NCBI GenBank assembly: GCA_030490835.1
Contig: CM059971.1
Location: 124,404,564 to 124,468,563, forward strand
Origin: Annona cherimola
Taxonomy: Eukaryota > Streptophyta > Magnoliopsida > Magnoliales > Annonaceae
Reading direction: 5' to 3'
Length of the DNA: 64,000 nt
Made by a program: the position numbers and the translations under genes. The notes under the pieces are model-generated. The model searched no databases. It was given only the letters and a program-made list of their open reading frames with translations, and was not told the origin of the DNA. Positions within the stretch are counted from its first letter, which is position 1; each line of letters starts with the position of its first letter. Below, piece after piece: positions 47,001-56,293 of this stretch.

Positions 47001-50000
47001 AATATATACATATATCCAAAAATGAAAAAACTTGGTTTATATGTTAAATACACTTAGCTAAACAAAGTGTATGAAGAGAAAAATAAAAAAAGTTGTTGTA
47101 AATGAGTCCTTTGAGATGGGCAAAGCGGGACGTTTGTTTAGCTCGGGCTAACAGGATCACTTTTTTCTTTATATTGTTATATTTTTTAAAAATGTGGTTT
47201 GACCCTATATTATTATGTTTACTTATATGATTTGTTATTATTATACATTCATATAAAATTTTAAACTTATCACTTTTAAGTAAAATGCAAATTTAGCAAC
47301 CTAAATTCCAACTCAAAACCCAACCCGAACCCGATTTTCAAAAATAAGTTTGGGTTTAGGTTTTATATATATGGTTAGGGTTAGAGTTGTTGTTTTATAA
47401 ATAGAGTTAGAGTTAGGGTTGATGCTTTATAAATAGAGTTAGCGTAAGAGTTGAGATAAATCCGAGTTTCATGAGCCCGAGTTGCACCCCTAGTTTTTAG
47501 CATTGAAGGAGCTTATTGATATGCAATATTTGTTGGAAACTTTGTTAGATATCAGAGTTATAATTTACTTCTTTTGGTGCTTTTTCTTGTGCCTACAGAT
47601 AGGGATTTTCTGCATGCCACCTTCATCTATAATACCCCTTCACAATCATCCTAGAATGACTGTGTTGAGCAAGCTTCTGTATGGCACAATGCATGTGAAA
47701 TCCTATGATTGGATCGATGTGCCCACGCCTGTGGATCAGTCAGCAGGTATACAGCTTCTCCCAAAACATTCGGATATAGCTCATTTTTTTGATAATTTAT
47801 CTCTAGTTTTTTTTTATTGGTGTTTATACAATGTGACAACTTTCATATTAGAATCTAGCACATTCAACTCTCACACTTGGAGGGAATTTTTTCTTTAAAC
47901 ACCCCTATACCTAGGGGTGCAACTCGGGCTCATGAAACTCGGGTTCACCTCAACCCTAACCCTAACCCTAACCCTAACCCTATTTGTAAAACTTCAACCC
48001 TAACCCTATTTGTAAACCTCAACCCTAACCTTATTTTTGAAATTCGGGCTCGGGTTGAGTTTCGGGTTGACATATTCTATTAATATGTCTTTGTTACTCA
48101 TCTTATATATAATTTTTTATCACAAATCTATTATATAAAAAAGTTTAAAAAATAATTTATTGTATGAAATTAAGAAAAATTCAAATACCGCTTAAGAGTA
48201 GAAAGAAAGAAACCTGTTTTGAGCATTCTCTTTGTATCAAGTAGAATATGGATTATGTGTAAACGTTGTCAATAAAATTGTATTATTAATCATTAATTGT
48301 ATTTTTTTACTCCTCTATTGTTTTAAGCTTATTTTACAACTATAATTTTAAAGTTCTCATAAATTTTCTCGTTGGAAAAAAAGATCTCGAAAAAAATTTA
48401 ATATTTAATATCACAGGATTTCGTTGGTCAAAAGGCTTCAGTAGAAAAGGCGTGAAGAGTAATTTAAAAAAAAAAAACTGTTGGACCTATATCATAATGT
48501 AAATTGGGAATAGGTATTTTGTTGAAATCACTTAAGACGTTAGATTGTCTCGGCGATGAGCTGTCCATGCCTGCCATGCCGTACTTCTGTTGTCCATTAT
48601 CCATCTATGAGTAATATGTTATTATTATAATATAAATTATATATTTTATATAAATGCAAATTCGGGTTCAGGCTTGCTTGAACCCGAAACCGAGACCTAT
48701 TTGAATTCGGGTTCGGGTTGAAAATCTCAGAATTTCAAAAGTGCATTTTTTCGGGTTTAGTGGGCCGGGTTCGGCCCGAACCCGGCCCAAGTTGCACCCC
48801 TACCTATACCCAGGGCAAATCTGTAAAAAATCGCCACAAGGGGGGGGGGGATTGTAAAAATTCCCACTTTTCAGGGGGGAACATGTAAAACACCCCATGG
48901 AGGAGGGAATATTTGAACCCTGGTGGGCTGGTTACCACCGCCCCCCAGGTTACCACTAAAGCAACTGCTTGGTGGCGATTGTTATCTCTAGTTATTACTG
49001 CGTTTTGACCAAATGCATGCTTCTGTTGGTTTGTGTTTGAAACTATTACACTATGAAGGGGAACAAAATTCCCTCCCCCACAACTAATTGTATCCTTGGA
49101 CAGGTTGTTCCTTTCATGCTGTAAGCATGAAATTTCTCTCACTTTGTATTTACTTTTTTTTAAGCTATATTTATTCATTTTTCTACTGGATTTCACATGC
49201 TACTTTAGATGGTTGATGGTAAATTTTGTGTGGCATGGTTTGTTGCACCAAATATTTCAATAAAATGGAACCAGAAATTCTTGATTTTTGAATGTTCCTC
49301 TGTAGAATTGGTTGAAAAAAAGTATTATCACAATACCATGATAATTAATTTTTTTTTTTTTTAAAGATTAATGCATATTTTGTATTGGCATCTTTGTCCT
49401 TCCCTCCATGCCTGCTTCTATTGTATGCATAATTTGGTTTGTATTTCGATTGTTGTGCTTGAGATAATGTAGCATATAGCAACTTTGTTAATTTGTAAAA
49501 CACATGTAAAATTTTAAAGTATGCTGCGTTACAACAACACTTTTAAATTAAGAAACACAACATATTGCAAAATTTAAGCATGCTCGAAATAAGTGGCTTG
49601 ATGGATATTTCATCAAAGGTTTCCATTAAAACAACCAAATAGAGCATTGTCAATCACTTGCTAGGATTTAGAATGGATGTAAAGATCTGTGGTTAGCACA
49701 TTGCATGCCTATTTATCGAAATTACACATTTCAGCATTCATAGAGAAAATCGAGAGCTCACTGTGAGCAGCAGTCAATGATCCCAGTGTCTTCTGTGGAT
49801 CCCAGTGTTTTCTGTAGAATTTGTATGTTATGTCCAGGTAATAATTTATTGCTGTCATGGTTCAATGGTTTTTTGTGTTGTTCAGGGGTGAGGAGTTAAG
49901 GTGCTTTGTCGATTAGTGTATTATGAAGGAAATTCAGTTACACAGCAAAAGTTTTTGTTTTGAAATTTTGGTGTCTTTGTATTACATTGTTGCCTGTAAT

Positions 50001-50607
50001 CCTGTTTGTTCTCATGCTTGTTGAACGTCTCTCTCTTCTGTTTGTTTGTGTTGGGTTCTGGATTTTCAGCGAGATTAGCAAAGCTTGTCCGAAATGAGGA
50101 GATGTCTGCACCATGTCCAACGACAATTCTGTATCCTAATTGTGGCGGCAACATCCACTGTTTCAAGGCAATAACACCATGTGCCATCTTTGACATTCTA
50201 TCACCTCCTTACTCCTCAGAGGATGGACGACATTGCACTTATTTCAGAACATGCCCGAGAAGGGATCTTCCTGGTAAGCACTTGTACATTTTACACGGTT
50301 CCTTCCACAAGCACCACAGAGCGCAACTTTATGGACACACTTGTGGGGCCACAACTGATGCATGAATGTATGCCTATGCAAATGTTGGCGCATGCCTTTC
50401 AGAGTATAGCTTTAGGATCAACCCATATGCTTACTGTTCGGGTGTTTTGAAAATCTCTCTCTTTTTGCTTCAGTTGACTTGATCGAAGGCATTGCACGAT
50501 CGAGTGGAGAGCATATTTCAGAACTGGTTTGGTTGGAAGAGTATCAGCCTCCTGATAGCTTCGTTGTTCTGAGGGGACAGTACCGGGGTCCAGTCATTAG
50601 AAAGTGA
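44070..50607 (+). CDS. PCO: Plant cysteine oxidase (PCO4/5 type), 5 exons, 249 aa
   Basis: Exons 44070-44169, 46158-46321, 47599-47746, 50070-50273 and 50474-50607 (750 bp, GT/AG, in phase). PCOs are cupin Fe(II) thiol dioxygenases that oxidise N-terminal Cys of ERF-VII and related proteins with O2, feeding the N-degron pathway; they act as oxygen sensors in cytosol and nucleus. The N-terminus [19 protein letters not shown] matches the short PCO4/5 start, and an in-frame stop at 43974 excludes a longer exon 1. Then [21 protein letters not shown], the cupin [16 protein letters not shown] with metal His103 and His105, [20 protein letters not shown] with His167, [10 protein letters not shown] with Asp179, and C-terminal YRGPVIRK. 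Residue 107 is Arg (CCT AGA ATG) where the family has Gly (HPGM). Introns 1-3 contain a MITE, two hAT elements and a SINE; all splice sites look intact. Confidence 0.96.
44835..45088. repeat. MITE family A copy in PCO intron 1
   Basis: GGGTGTGTTTGGCAATTC...TTACCAAACACACCC, near-perfect termini, flanked by TTT on both sides. Very close to the consensus, suggesting recent insertion. Confidence 0.85.
46367..47492. mobile_element. Non-autonomous hAT-type element in PCO intron 2
   Basis: Ends TAGGGGTGCAACTTGGGCT and its complement AGCCCGAGTTGCACCCCTA, flanked by the perfect 8-bp duplication GTTTTTAG (46359-46366, 47493-47500). An 8-bp duplication and T/CAGGGGTG termini are hAT hallmarks. 1126 bp, no transposase frame, AT-rich interior with a GTTAGGGTTAGAGTT tract near the right end. 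A smaller element is nested at 46825. Same family as 47912. Confidence 0.92.
46825..47107. repeat. Fold-back element nested in the hAT element, family B-like
   Basis: Terminal inverted repeats ACTCATTTACAACAA (46825) and TTGTTGTAAATGAGT (ending 47107), interior with family B arms (AAGTGTATTTAACGTATAAAAC and GTTTATATGTTAAATACACTT). Confidence 0.75.
47809..48981 (-). mobile_element. SINE family E, copy 3, in PCO intron 3, split by a hAT element
   Basis: Flanked by the 12-bp duplication TTATCTCTAGTT (47797-47808, 48982-48993). The SINE parts are 47809-47911 and 48803-48981; the insert is the hAT element at 47912. Minus strand: head CCACCAAGCAGTTGCTTTAG (box A region), box B GGGTTCAAATATTCC, body with repeated GGGG...TGTAAAAA modules, oligo(T) on the plus strand marking the tail. 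Confidence 0.85.
47912..48802. mobile_element. Second non-autonomous hAT-type element, nested in the SINE
   Basis: TAGGGGTGCAACTCGGGCT...GGCCCAAGTTGCACCCCTA, 891 bp, with the 8-bp duplication CCTATACC (47904-47911, 48803-48810). Contains five CCCTAA-type units at about 47954-47983 and shorter runs after. No transposase. Confidence 0.92.
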
Positions 50608-51103
50608 TAACAAGAGAGCACGTCTTTCAATAACATTTCGTACAGCACAACACCAGTGATGGGGATGCAACCGCAGCGGGAGAGAGAGATATCATTAGTG
50701 AAAGTGAAACTGAAGCAAGAGGCAGCTCTGATCAGCGTAGTATAATTTGGTCCATCTGTTATTTGGGGTGTCGATAGTGAGTGGTGGGAATAATTATTCA
50801 ATATGTAAGTTAGGCATTTTGGGGATGTACATATATTTGGTAGGATTCTCTCCCATTTTGATGACTTTACTTTCTAACTACTGAAAAGATGAGCAGTGAA
50901 ATCGGTAGTGGTCTCGTCCCATGCGCTCTCGCGGTTGCTTGCTTCCTGTATGGGATTCGGGTGGGTTTGGCAGAACGGTATGGTGGGCTTCACATATTTC
51001 ATTCTTAAAAATGATATTTTAAATTGAATGTTGTCATAGGACAACCCAGGAACATGATCCTTTTTTCAAAATTTGTGGTCCTTATAATATATTTTGATGT
51101 TTC
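50608..51103. other. PCO 3' flank
   Basis: Presumed 3' UTR and downstream DNA of the cysteine oxidase gene. No further gene or poly(A) signal that I would assert. Confidence 0.4.
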
Positions 51104-51233
51104 TGATCATATGCACCCAGATGCGAAAAATCTATTTTTTTTTTTTGTAAAACTATTAATATAAATGTATTTAATCTACCAGTAAAAAATGTTAAATATA
51201 AATCTATTTTTTTAAAAATAAGGGTGCTAAAAT

Positions 51234-52592
51234 CAGTGTTGTCAGAACCGGACCGGACCGGCCGGGAACCGGTCTAATATCCGGTTTGATTACATACGGT
51301 TCGGTTGAATTACATTAAACCGCTCGAACCGTCAAACCGGCGGTTGAACCGGACATCCCGGTTGGACCGAATACGACCGGTTCGACGCATATAAAAAAAA
51401 AATCAGTTGCTGTCGTCGACGACCATCGAGCACTTGAGCCCCCAAATCGACGACCCCCCAAAATGAAGCCTTGCTGCCCTAGCTCATCCTCTTCTTCCTC
51501 TCGTCCGATCGGCGATGAGAATCACGATACTGTGTCATCTCTTCTCCTTTCCATCCACCTTCTTCTTCCCTCATTTCCATTTCCGAGATCCTGCCCAAAA
51601 GCCCTAAATCAACCATGGCTTTGCCTCCTTTCCATTTCCGTCTCCATAATTTTCAGCAGAATTCGAAAGATTCAATCATTGATTTTCACCTCACCTCACC
51701 TATTTTGTCTGCCTGCTGCCCGTTAGCACGACGACGCTCGCTGCCTCGCTTGCCCAATCGCATGCCACCCACCGCTCGCTGCCCATCGCCTGCCGCCCGT
51801 TCACACGACGCCCGCCACTACCTCTCTCGCCCGATCGCGCGACGTCCGCTGCTGCCTCTCTTGCTCGATCGCCCGCCGCGGCAAGAGCTCGCCGCTGACT
51901 GTCTTGCTTGATCGCCCGCCGCCCACATCCTTTCGCACGACGACAGAAGCGGCAGAATTGCGAAATCCTGTGAATCCGTGAAACGCGTTGCATTTTGTCT
52001 TTTGTTTTTTGTTTTTTTGTGAAGTGGGATTTGACTGTTCGAGGCTAATGCGATCCACAATGGAACATGGGTTAAGTATATAAAAATAGGAAGTTGATGG
52101 GTAGCAATGCAGTGTACTCTATGCTTTAATTAATTTAATTTTAAAATTTTTAATATAACTGTTAATCTAAGTATATTTAACATGTGTATTCAGTTTTACT
52201 AATTTTAAATATTTTTCAATTTTTTAATTTTTTAACATTTTAGTAATTTAAAATACTAAAATGCTACTAATTTTTAAAAACAAAAAATATTTAAATTTTC
52301 GAAAAATGTAAAACCTAATACATATATTAAGTATACTTAAATTAATTTTTTCCTACATGTTTTGTGGTTATATTGTGGTTCTTAAACTTTAACATATATA
52401 TTTAGGATTTATAAAAATATAATTTTAACAATATATTTATTTAAAATTAAAAAATAGTTTAATATTTATAACATCATAAATATGTCATGTTGACGTCACC
52501 GGTTCAAACCGGTTTGATTAACCGGTCGAACCGGTTCGAACCAGACCAGTTCCTTTACCGGTTCAATCACCGGTTCGGTTCTGACAACACTG
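51234..52592. mobile_element. hAT-type element with CCGGTT-rich ends and GC-rich cargo
   Basis: Termini CAGTGTTGTCAGAACCGG and GGTTCTGACAACACTG, flanked by the perfect 8-bp duplication GCTAAAAT (51226-51233, 52593-52600). 1359 bp. Both subterminal regions are packed with inverted copies of ACCGGTT/GAACCGG, a typical transposase-binding layout. The interior 51400-52030 is GC- and pyrimidine-rich with repeated CGCCCGCCGC/CGCACGACG segments, unlike either flank, and may be captured host sequence. No transposase. A family B fold-back (52100-52352) sits in its right half. Confidence 0.9.
52100..52352. repeat. Fold-back MITE family B nested in the hAT element
   Basis: TAAGTATATTTAACATGTGT and TACATATATTAAGTATACTTAA arms around an AATTTAAAATACTAAAATG centre. 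Creates a three-level nest: B inside hAT inside B. Confidence 0.65.
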
Positions 52593-52876
52593 GCTAAAAT
52601 GCTGCTGTTTTTAAAAAATAAAAAATATGCAAATTTTAAAAAATGATAAAATTTAATATATATGTTAAACAAATTTATGTTAACATGTTTATAAAAAAAA
52701 TAATTTTTTTTTATATATCTTAATGCATCAAAGCTAAATGTACTAAGGTGCATATGATAATGACTCATATTTTAAACGTAGATTTTTTTGCATTTCACTT
52801 TTAATTTATAGATACCTTTATGGTTAATATCATATGGAATTAGAATTAAAATATGAAATCTGTCTTCTGTGTAAGT

Positions 52877-53098
52877 GAATCCATTTTTACTCTTTTGATG
52901 ATTTATAAAAAATTCATTTCATCTATTTTATTTAGTATCATTGATATTATTATGGAAAATTTTTCATTTGTCTAATATTATTGCGTAATCCCATCCATTT
53001 TTACTTTTTTGATGATTAATGGAAATTTTATTTCATCTTTTTATTTATTATCATTGAGATTATTATGGAAATTGTTTTATTTGTCTAATATTATTGTG
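52877..53098. repeat. Two-copy tandem repeat, ~113-bp unit
   Basis: Copy 1 (about 52877-52984) and copy 2 (about 52990-53098) share CCATTTTTAC, TTTTGATGATT, TATCATTGA.ATTATTATGG and TTTGTCTAATATTATTG. It lies at the downstream side of the pararetrovirus relic and may be viral intergenic sequence (inference). Confidence 0.8.
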
Positions 53099-53159
53099 TA
53101 TAAGCTTCATTTATAAATGTGTGAAATTGAAATAATAAAATAGCTGAGGATGACGATGG

Positions 53160-54930
53160 TGCTTTATCTTTTGGGCTCTTGGGAGCAACAGTTGGCTGAG
53201 ATAGTTGAAGGCTTTCCCTCCAGAAATTCTCGGGATAAATAGTTAAGAAACGCATTATTTTTTCCTTTGATATATTCTATTTGGAAGTTGAAAGGAGATA
53301 ACATAGCTTGCCATCGAGCAAACATGTGTTTTGATACAAAATTTTTTATATCCTTTTGAATAATATCTTTAGCTGTTCGACAATCTATTATCAATAAAAA
53401 TTCTTTATTTAATAAATCTCCTTGAAATTTATCAATGCATAAAACAATAGATAACATTTCTTTTTTAATTGTTGGATATTTTTACCTTGTCTCATTCCAT
53501 AGTCCAGAAGTATACCTAATCAAATATTCTTTATTTTGGTATCTTTGTTTTAATATACCTCTATATCCTATATCAGATGCATTAGTTTCAACAATTTTGA
53601 ATAAGTTTGGATAAGCTAAATACAAACATGACGAGTATTTAACTTTATTTTTAATATTTTGTATTGCTTTAGTATGCTCATTTGTCCACGGAGGTGGATC
53701 TTTCTTTAATCTTTGTAATAATAATTTTCTATTTTGGGCTATCTTTTCGTAAAATCCCGTAGCATAATTTAAACATCCTACAAATCTTTATAATTATTTT
53801 TTATCCTTTATTTCATCAGGAAACCTTTCGGCAAAAATTATAACTCTATTTATAGGTTGGATAGTGTTGTTTTTTATATTGAATCCTAAAAAAAATATTT
53901 TTGTTTGGAATAATTTTATCTTTCTTTCAGATAAAACTAGCCCATTGTGATATTGTTGCCGAACAGAATCTGAATATAGCAATATATCATCAATGTATAC
54001 TATAATAAACTCGAGGTAAGGATTGAATACATCATTCATTATTTTTTGAAATTCTGATGGTGTATTTTTTAATCTAAAAGGCATAACATTCCATTCATAA
54101 TGTCCAAAAGGTATAATAAACGCCGTTTTATATTTATCTTTTTCTGTTATTTGAATTTGCCAATATCCAAATTTTAAATCGAATTTTGAGAATATTTTTA
54201 CTTTTATAATCCTCTGTAATAGATCCTTTTTATTCGGAAGAAGGTATCTTATTCATTTTAGGACTTTGTTTAGTGGTTTATAATTTATTACTAGGCTTGG
54301 AGCTCCTCTCTCTATTTTTGCTGCATTGTTGACATGAAAGGCAGGGCAACTCCCTAGCGACTTACTTGGTTTTATTAATTTTTTATCTAATAAATCATGA
54401 ATTTCTGTTTTACAATATTTTAATAATTTTAAATTCATTTGTATAGGCCTAACTTTAGTTGAGATTTTATCTTTATTAAAATTTTCAATATAAGGTAGTT
54501 TGACTATATGTCTCTTTCTATTCCAAAATGCATTTGGAAGTTTCGAGCATATTTCCATGGTTAATTTTTTACGAAAAGCTTCTATAAACTGTTTAAGTAG
54601 TCTTGTTCAATATGCTCAATAGTATTTTGTTCTTTTAGGTAACATAAATTTTTTTTTTTATATATAGTAAAGTTTCCTTTAGTTATGCTAATAGTGACAT
54701 GTTTGGGGGTTTTATGAATGAAAATATAATTTATTTATTATGAATTGTTGTATGTATTCCTTCATTTGTTACTGTGAAAGGTTTAATCATTTGCAAAAAT
54801 GAGGTTCTTAGAATAATTTTTTGTTGCATATTCTTAATTAATATAAATAAGGTTTGAAAACATATGTTTTTATTACAAATATGAGCTTTTGATAATTTAT
54901 ATTTAATAGTCATATCTGTGTCATCAGTTG
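53160..54930 (-). mobile_element. Endogenous pararetrovirus (Caulimoviridae-type) pol relic
   Basis: On the minus strand, in order: a protease-side fragment (54913-54731, containing SKAHICNKN), the RT N-terminal part (54558-54253), the RT palm (54084-53794, with MPFRLKNTPSEFQ and YIDD), a connection segment (about 53760-53460), and an RNase H C-terminus (53457-53164, with ARWQAMLSPFNF and LSREFLEGK). The order protease-RT-RNase H without integrase, and these motif spellings, are typical of Caulimoviridae rather than Ty3/gypsy elements. The frame is broken between every segment by stops and frameshifts, and no coat or movement gene is seen, so it is an inert genomic fossil. No LTRs or target duplication, as expected for non-homologous capture of viral DNA. 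Confidence 0.85.
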
Positions 54931-55289
54931 TAGCTATAGACGAGTTTGTTGTTTCAAAATGTTTTGGAAGTATTATACTAGAGATGAAAAGAATAATAGT
55001 AGAAATGAAACAAATAGACTGGTTATGTATGAGAAAATTAGAGATTGCACGAGAAATAACAAAAGAGTAACATCAGTAACGAGAAAATAAATTAAATTCC
55101 CGTTTTGTACATTCAATGTGATGCTAATATGCCCCAAGAAAATGCCTTTCTTCAAAATGTGCAGGAAGTTTCGGATGGTAACCAATCCAGCAAAAACGAT
55201 TTGAATTACATATGCTCTTATCATCCAACGGCACCAATAACTAGATAATTACTATTACAGTATTAAAAATATTTTCTAAAAAAATCTTT

Positions 55290-55700
55290 TTATACTCACA
55301 ACATCTACCTGCCTTAGCTTGTAATATATTCATAAATTCCTTTTATACTTTTAATATTTCACCATGAATTTCTTTCATACCCACATTATTAACACAACTC
55401 TTATCTATCATCCTAAAAAAATAATTTTGTCAATTTAAAATTTCCTAATTGAAATGATTTGGCCTAATATAACTTAAGTAATAATAGTCAATTATTAATA
55501 TGTGATATTAAATAATTCAAAAGTCATGTTAGTGTTGAATCATTTTTTTAATGGAATTATTGAATCATTTTAATTAAGATATTTTAGAATGGTTAAATCT
55601 TTTTTTTAACAAAGTAGATAACCATTGTATTAACAACATGGATAGTGAGTATGATAGAAATTTAGAATAAAATGTTATCCGTATAAAAAGAAATTTAAAA
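55290..55700. repeat. Dispersed repeat family F, copy 2
   Basis: Partner of 4320-4735 in the same orientation; includes AACAAAGTAGATAACCATTGT and GTGAGTATGATAGAAATTTAGAATAAAATG. No coding capacity. 54931-55289 between the viral relic and this repeat shows no gene. Confidence 0.45.
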
Positions 55701-55718
55701 ATATTATGAATATATTTA

Positions 55719-55992
55719 GGAGTGTTTGACAACAGGTAAAACTTTTCACCTAAAATTTTTCAATCTAAAATTCTTCACTTTTTATAATTATTTTATTTTT
55801 AATTATTTTTCACATTTTCCTGTAAAAATTATCTTATTTTTCAATTATTTCTATAAATTAACTTATTTATTTTAAATCTATTATCTTCACTTCTCATCAT
55901 TATTTTTATCATATTATATCATTTTCTATCAATTTAATAATTTTTACATAAAAAAATTTTCTTTTAAAAGTTTTATCATTTTTCAAACGAGC
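55719..55992. repeat. MITE family A copy
   Basis: GGAGTGTTTGACAACAGG...TTTTTCAAACGAGC; interior TTAACTTATTTATTTTAAATCTATTATCTTCAC. Sits about 300 bp upstream of the RAB3GAP2-like start. Confidence 0.7.
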
Positions 55993-56293
55993 AAGAATTG
56001 ATAACAAATGTTGCTAGAATTTTTATAAAAAAAAACGCTTCATCAGAAAGTGCTACCGATTTACTTGTCAAAACGACAGGCTACCAAGCCATACCATGAA
56101 TGGAAATAAAACGTTCCGATGTCTCACACGTATCGTCTTCTTCACGTGCGACAGCTGCGGCCCGCGGCTTTCCTTCTGGTATGTGTAGTATTAGGCGGGG
56201 CAACCTGGCTTTCCTCTGCGGAAAGCGAAATTCGATGCCGTACCTCTAATTCCCTGATGTTCATTGGCATTCCGCGATGGTTTTAGCAAACAA

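Larger units (their letters stand above)
51104..52759. repeat. Fold-back MITE family B split by a hAT-type element
   Basis: Halves 51104-51233 and 52593-52759 reconstitute a family B copy. Outer ends TGATCATATGCACC and GGTGCATATGATAAT pair as terminal inverted repeats, the best-preserved B termini in the window. Confidence 0.8.

Noticed and set aside
47950..48035. Interstitial telomere tract
   Set aside because: The CCCTAA units lie wholly inside a hAT element with perfect 8-bp duplications, and its relative 420 bp away carries similar runs, so they belong to the element rather than a chromosome end or fusion.
51463..51911. Ser/Pro/Arg-rich frames in the GC-rich block
   Set aside because: Inside a hAT element, open on both strands, low complexity driven by CGCCCGCCGC repeats; not a gene.
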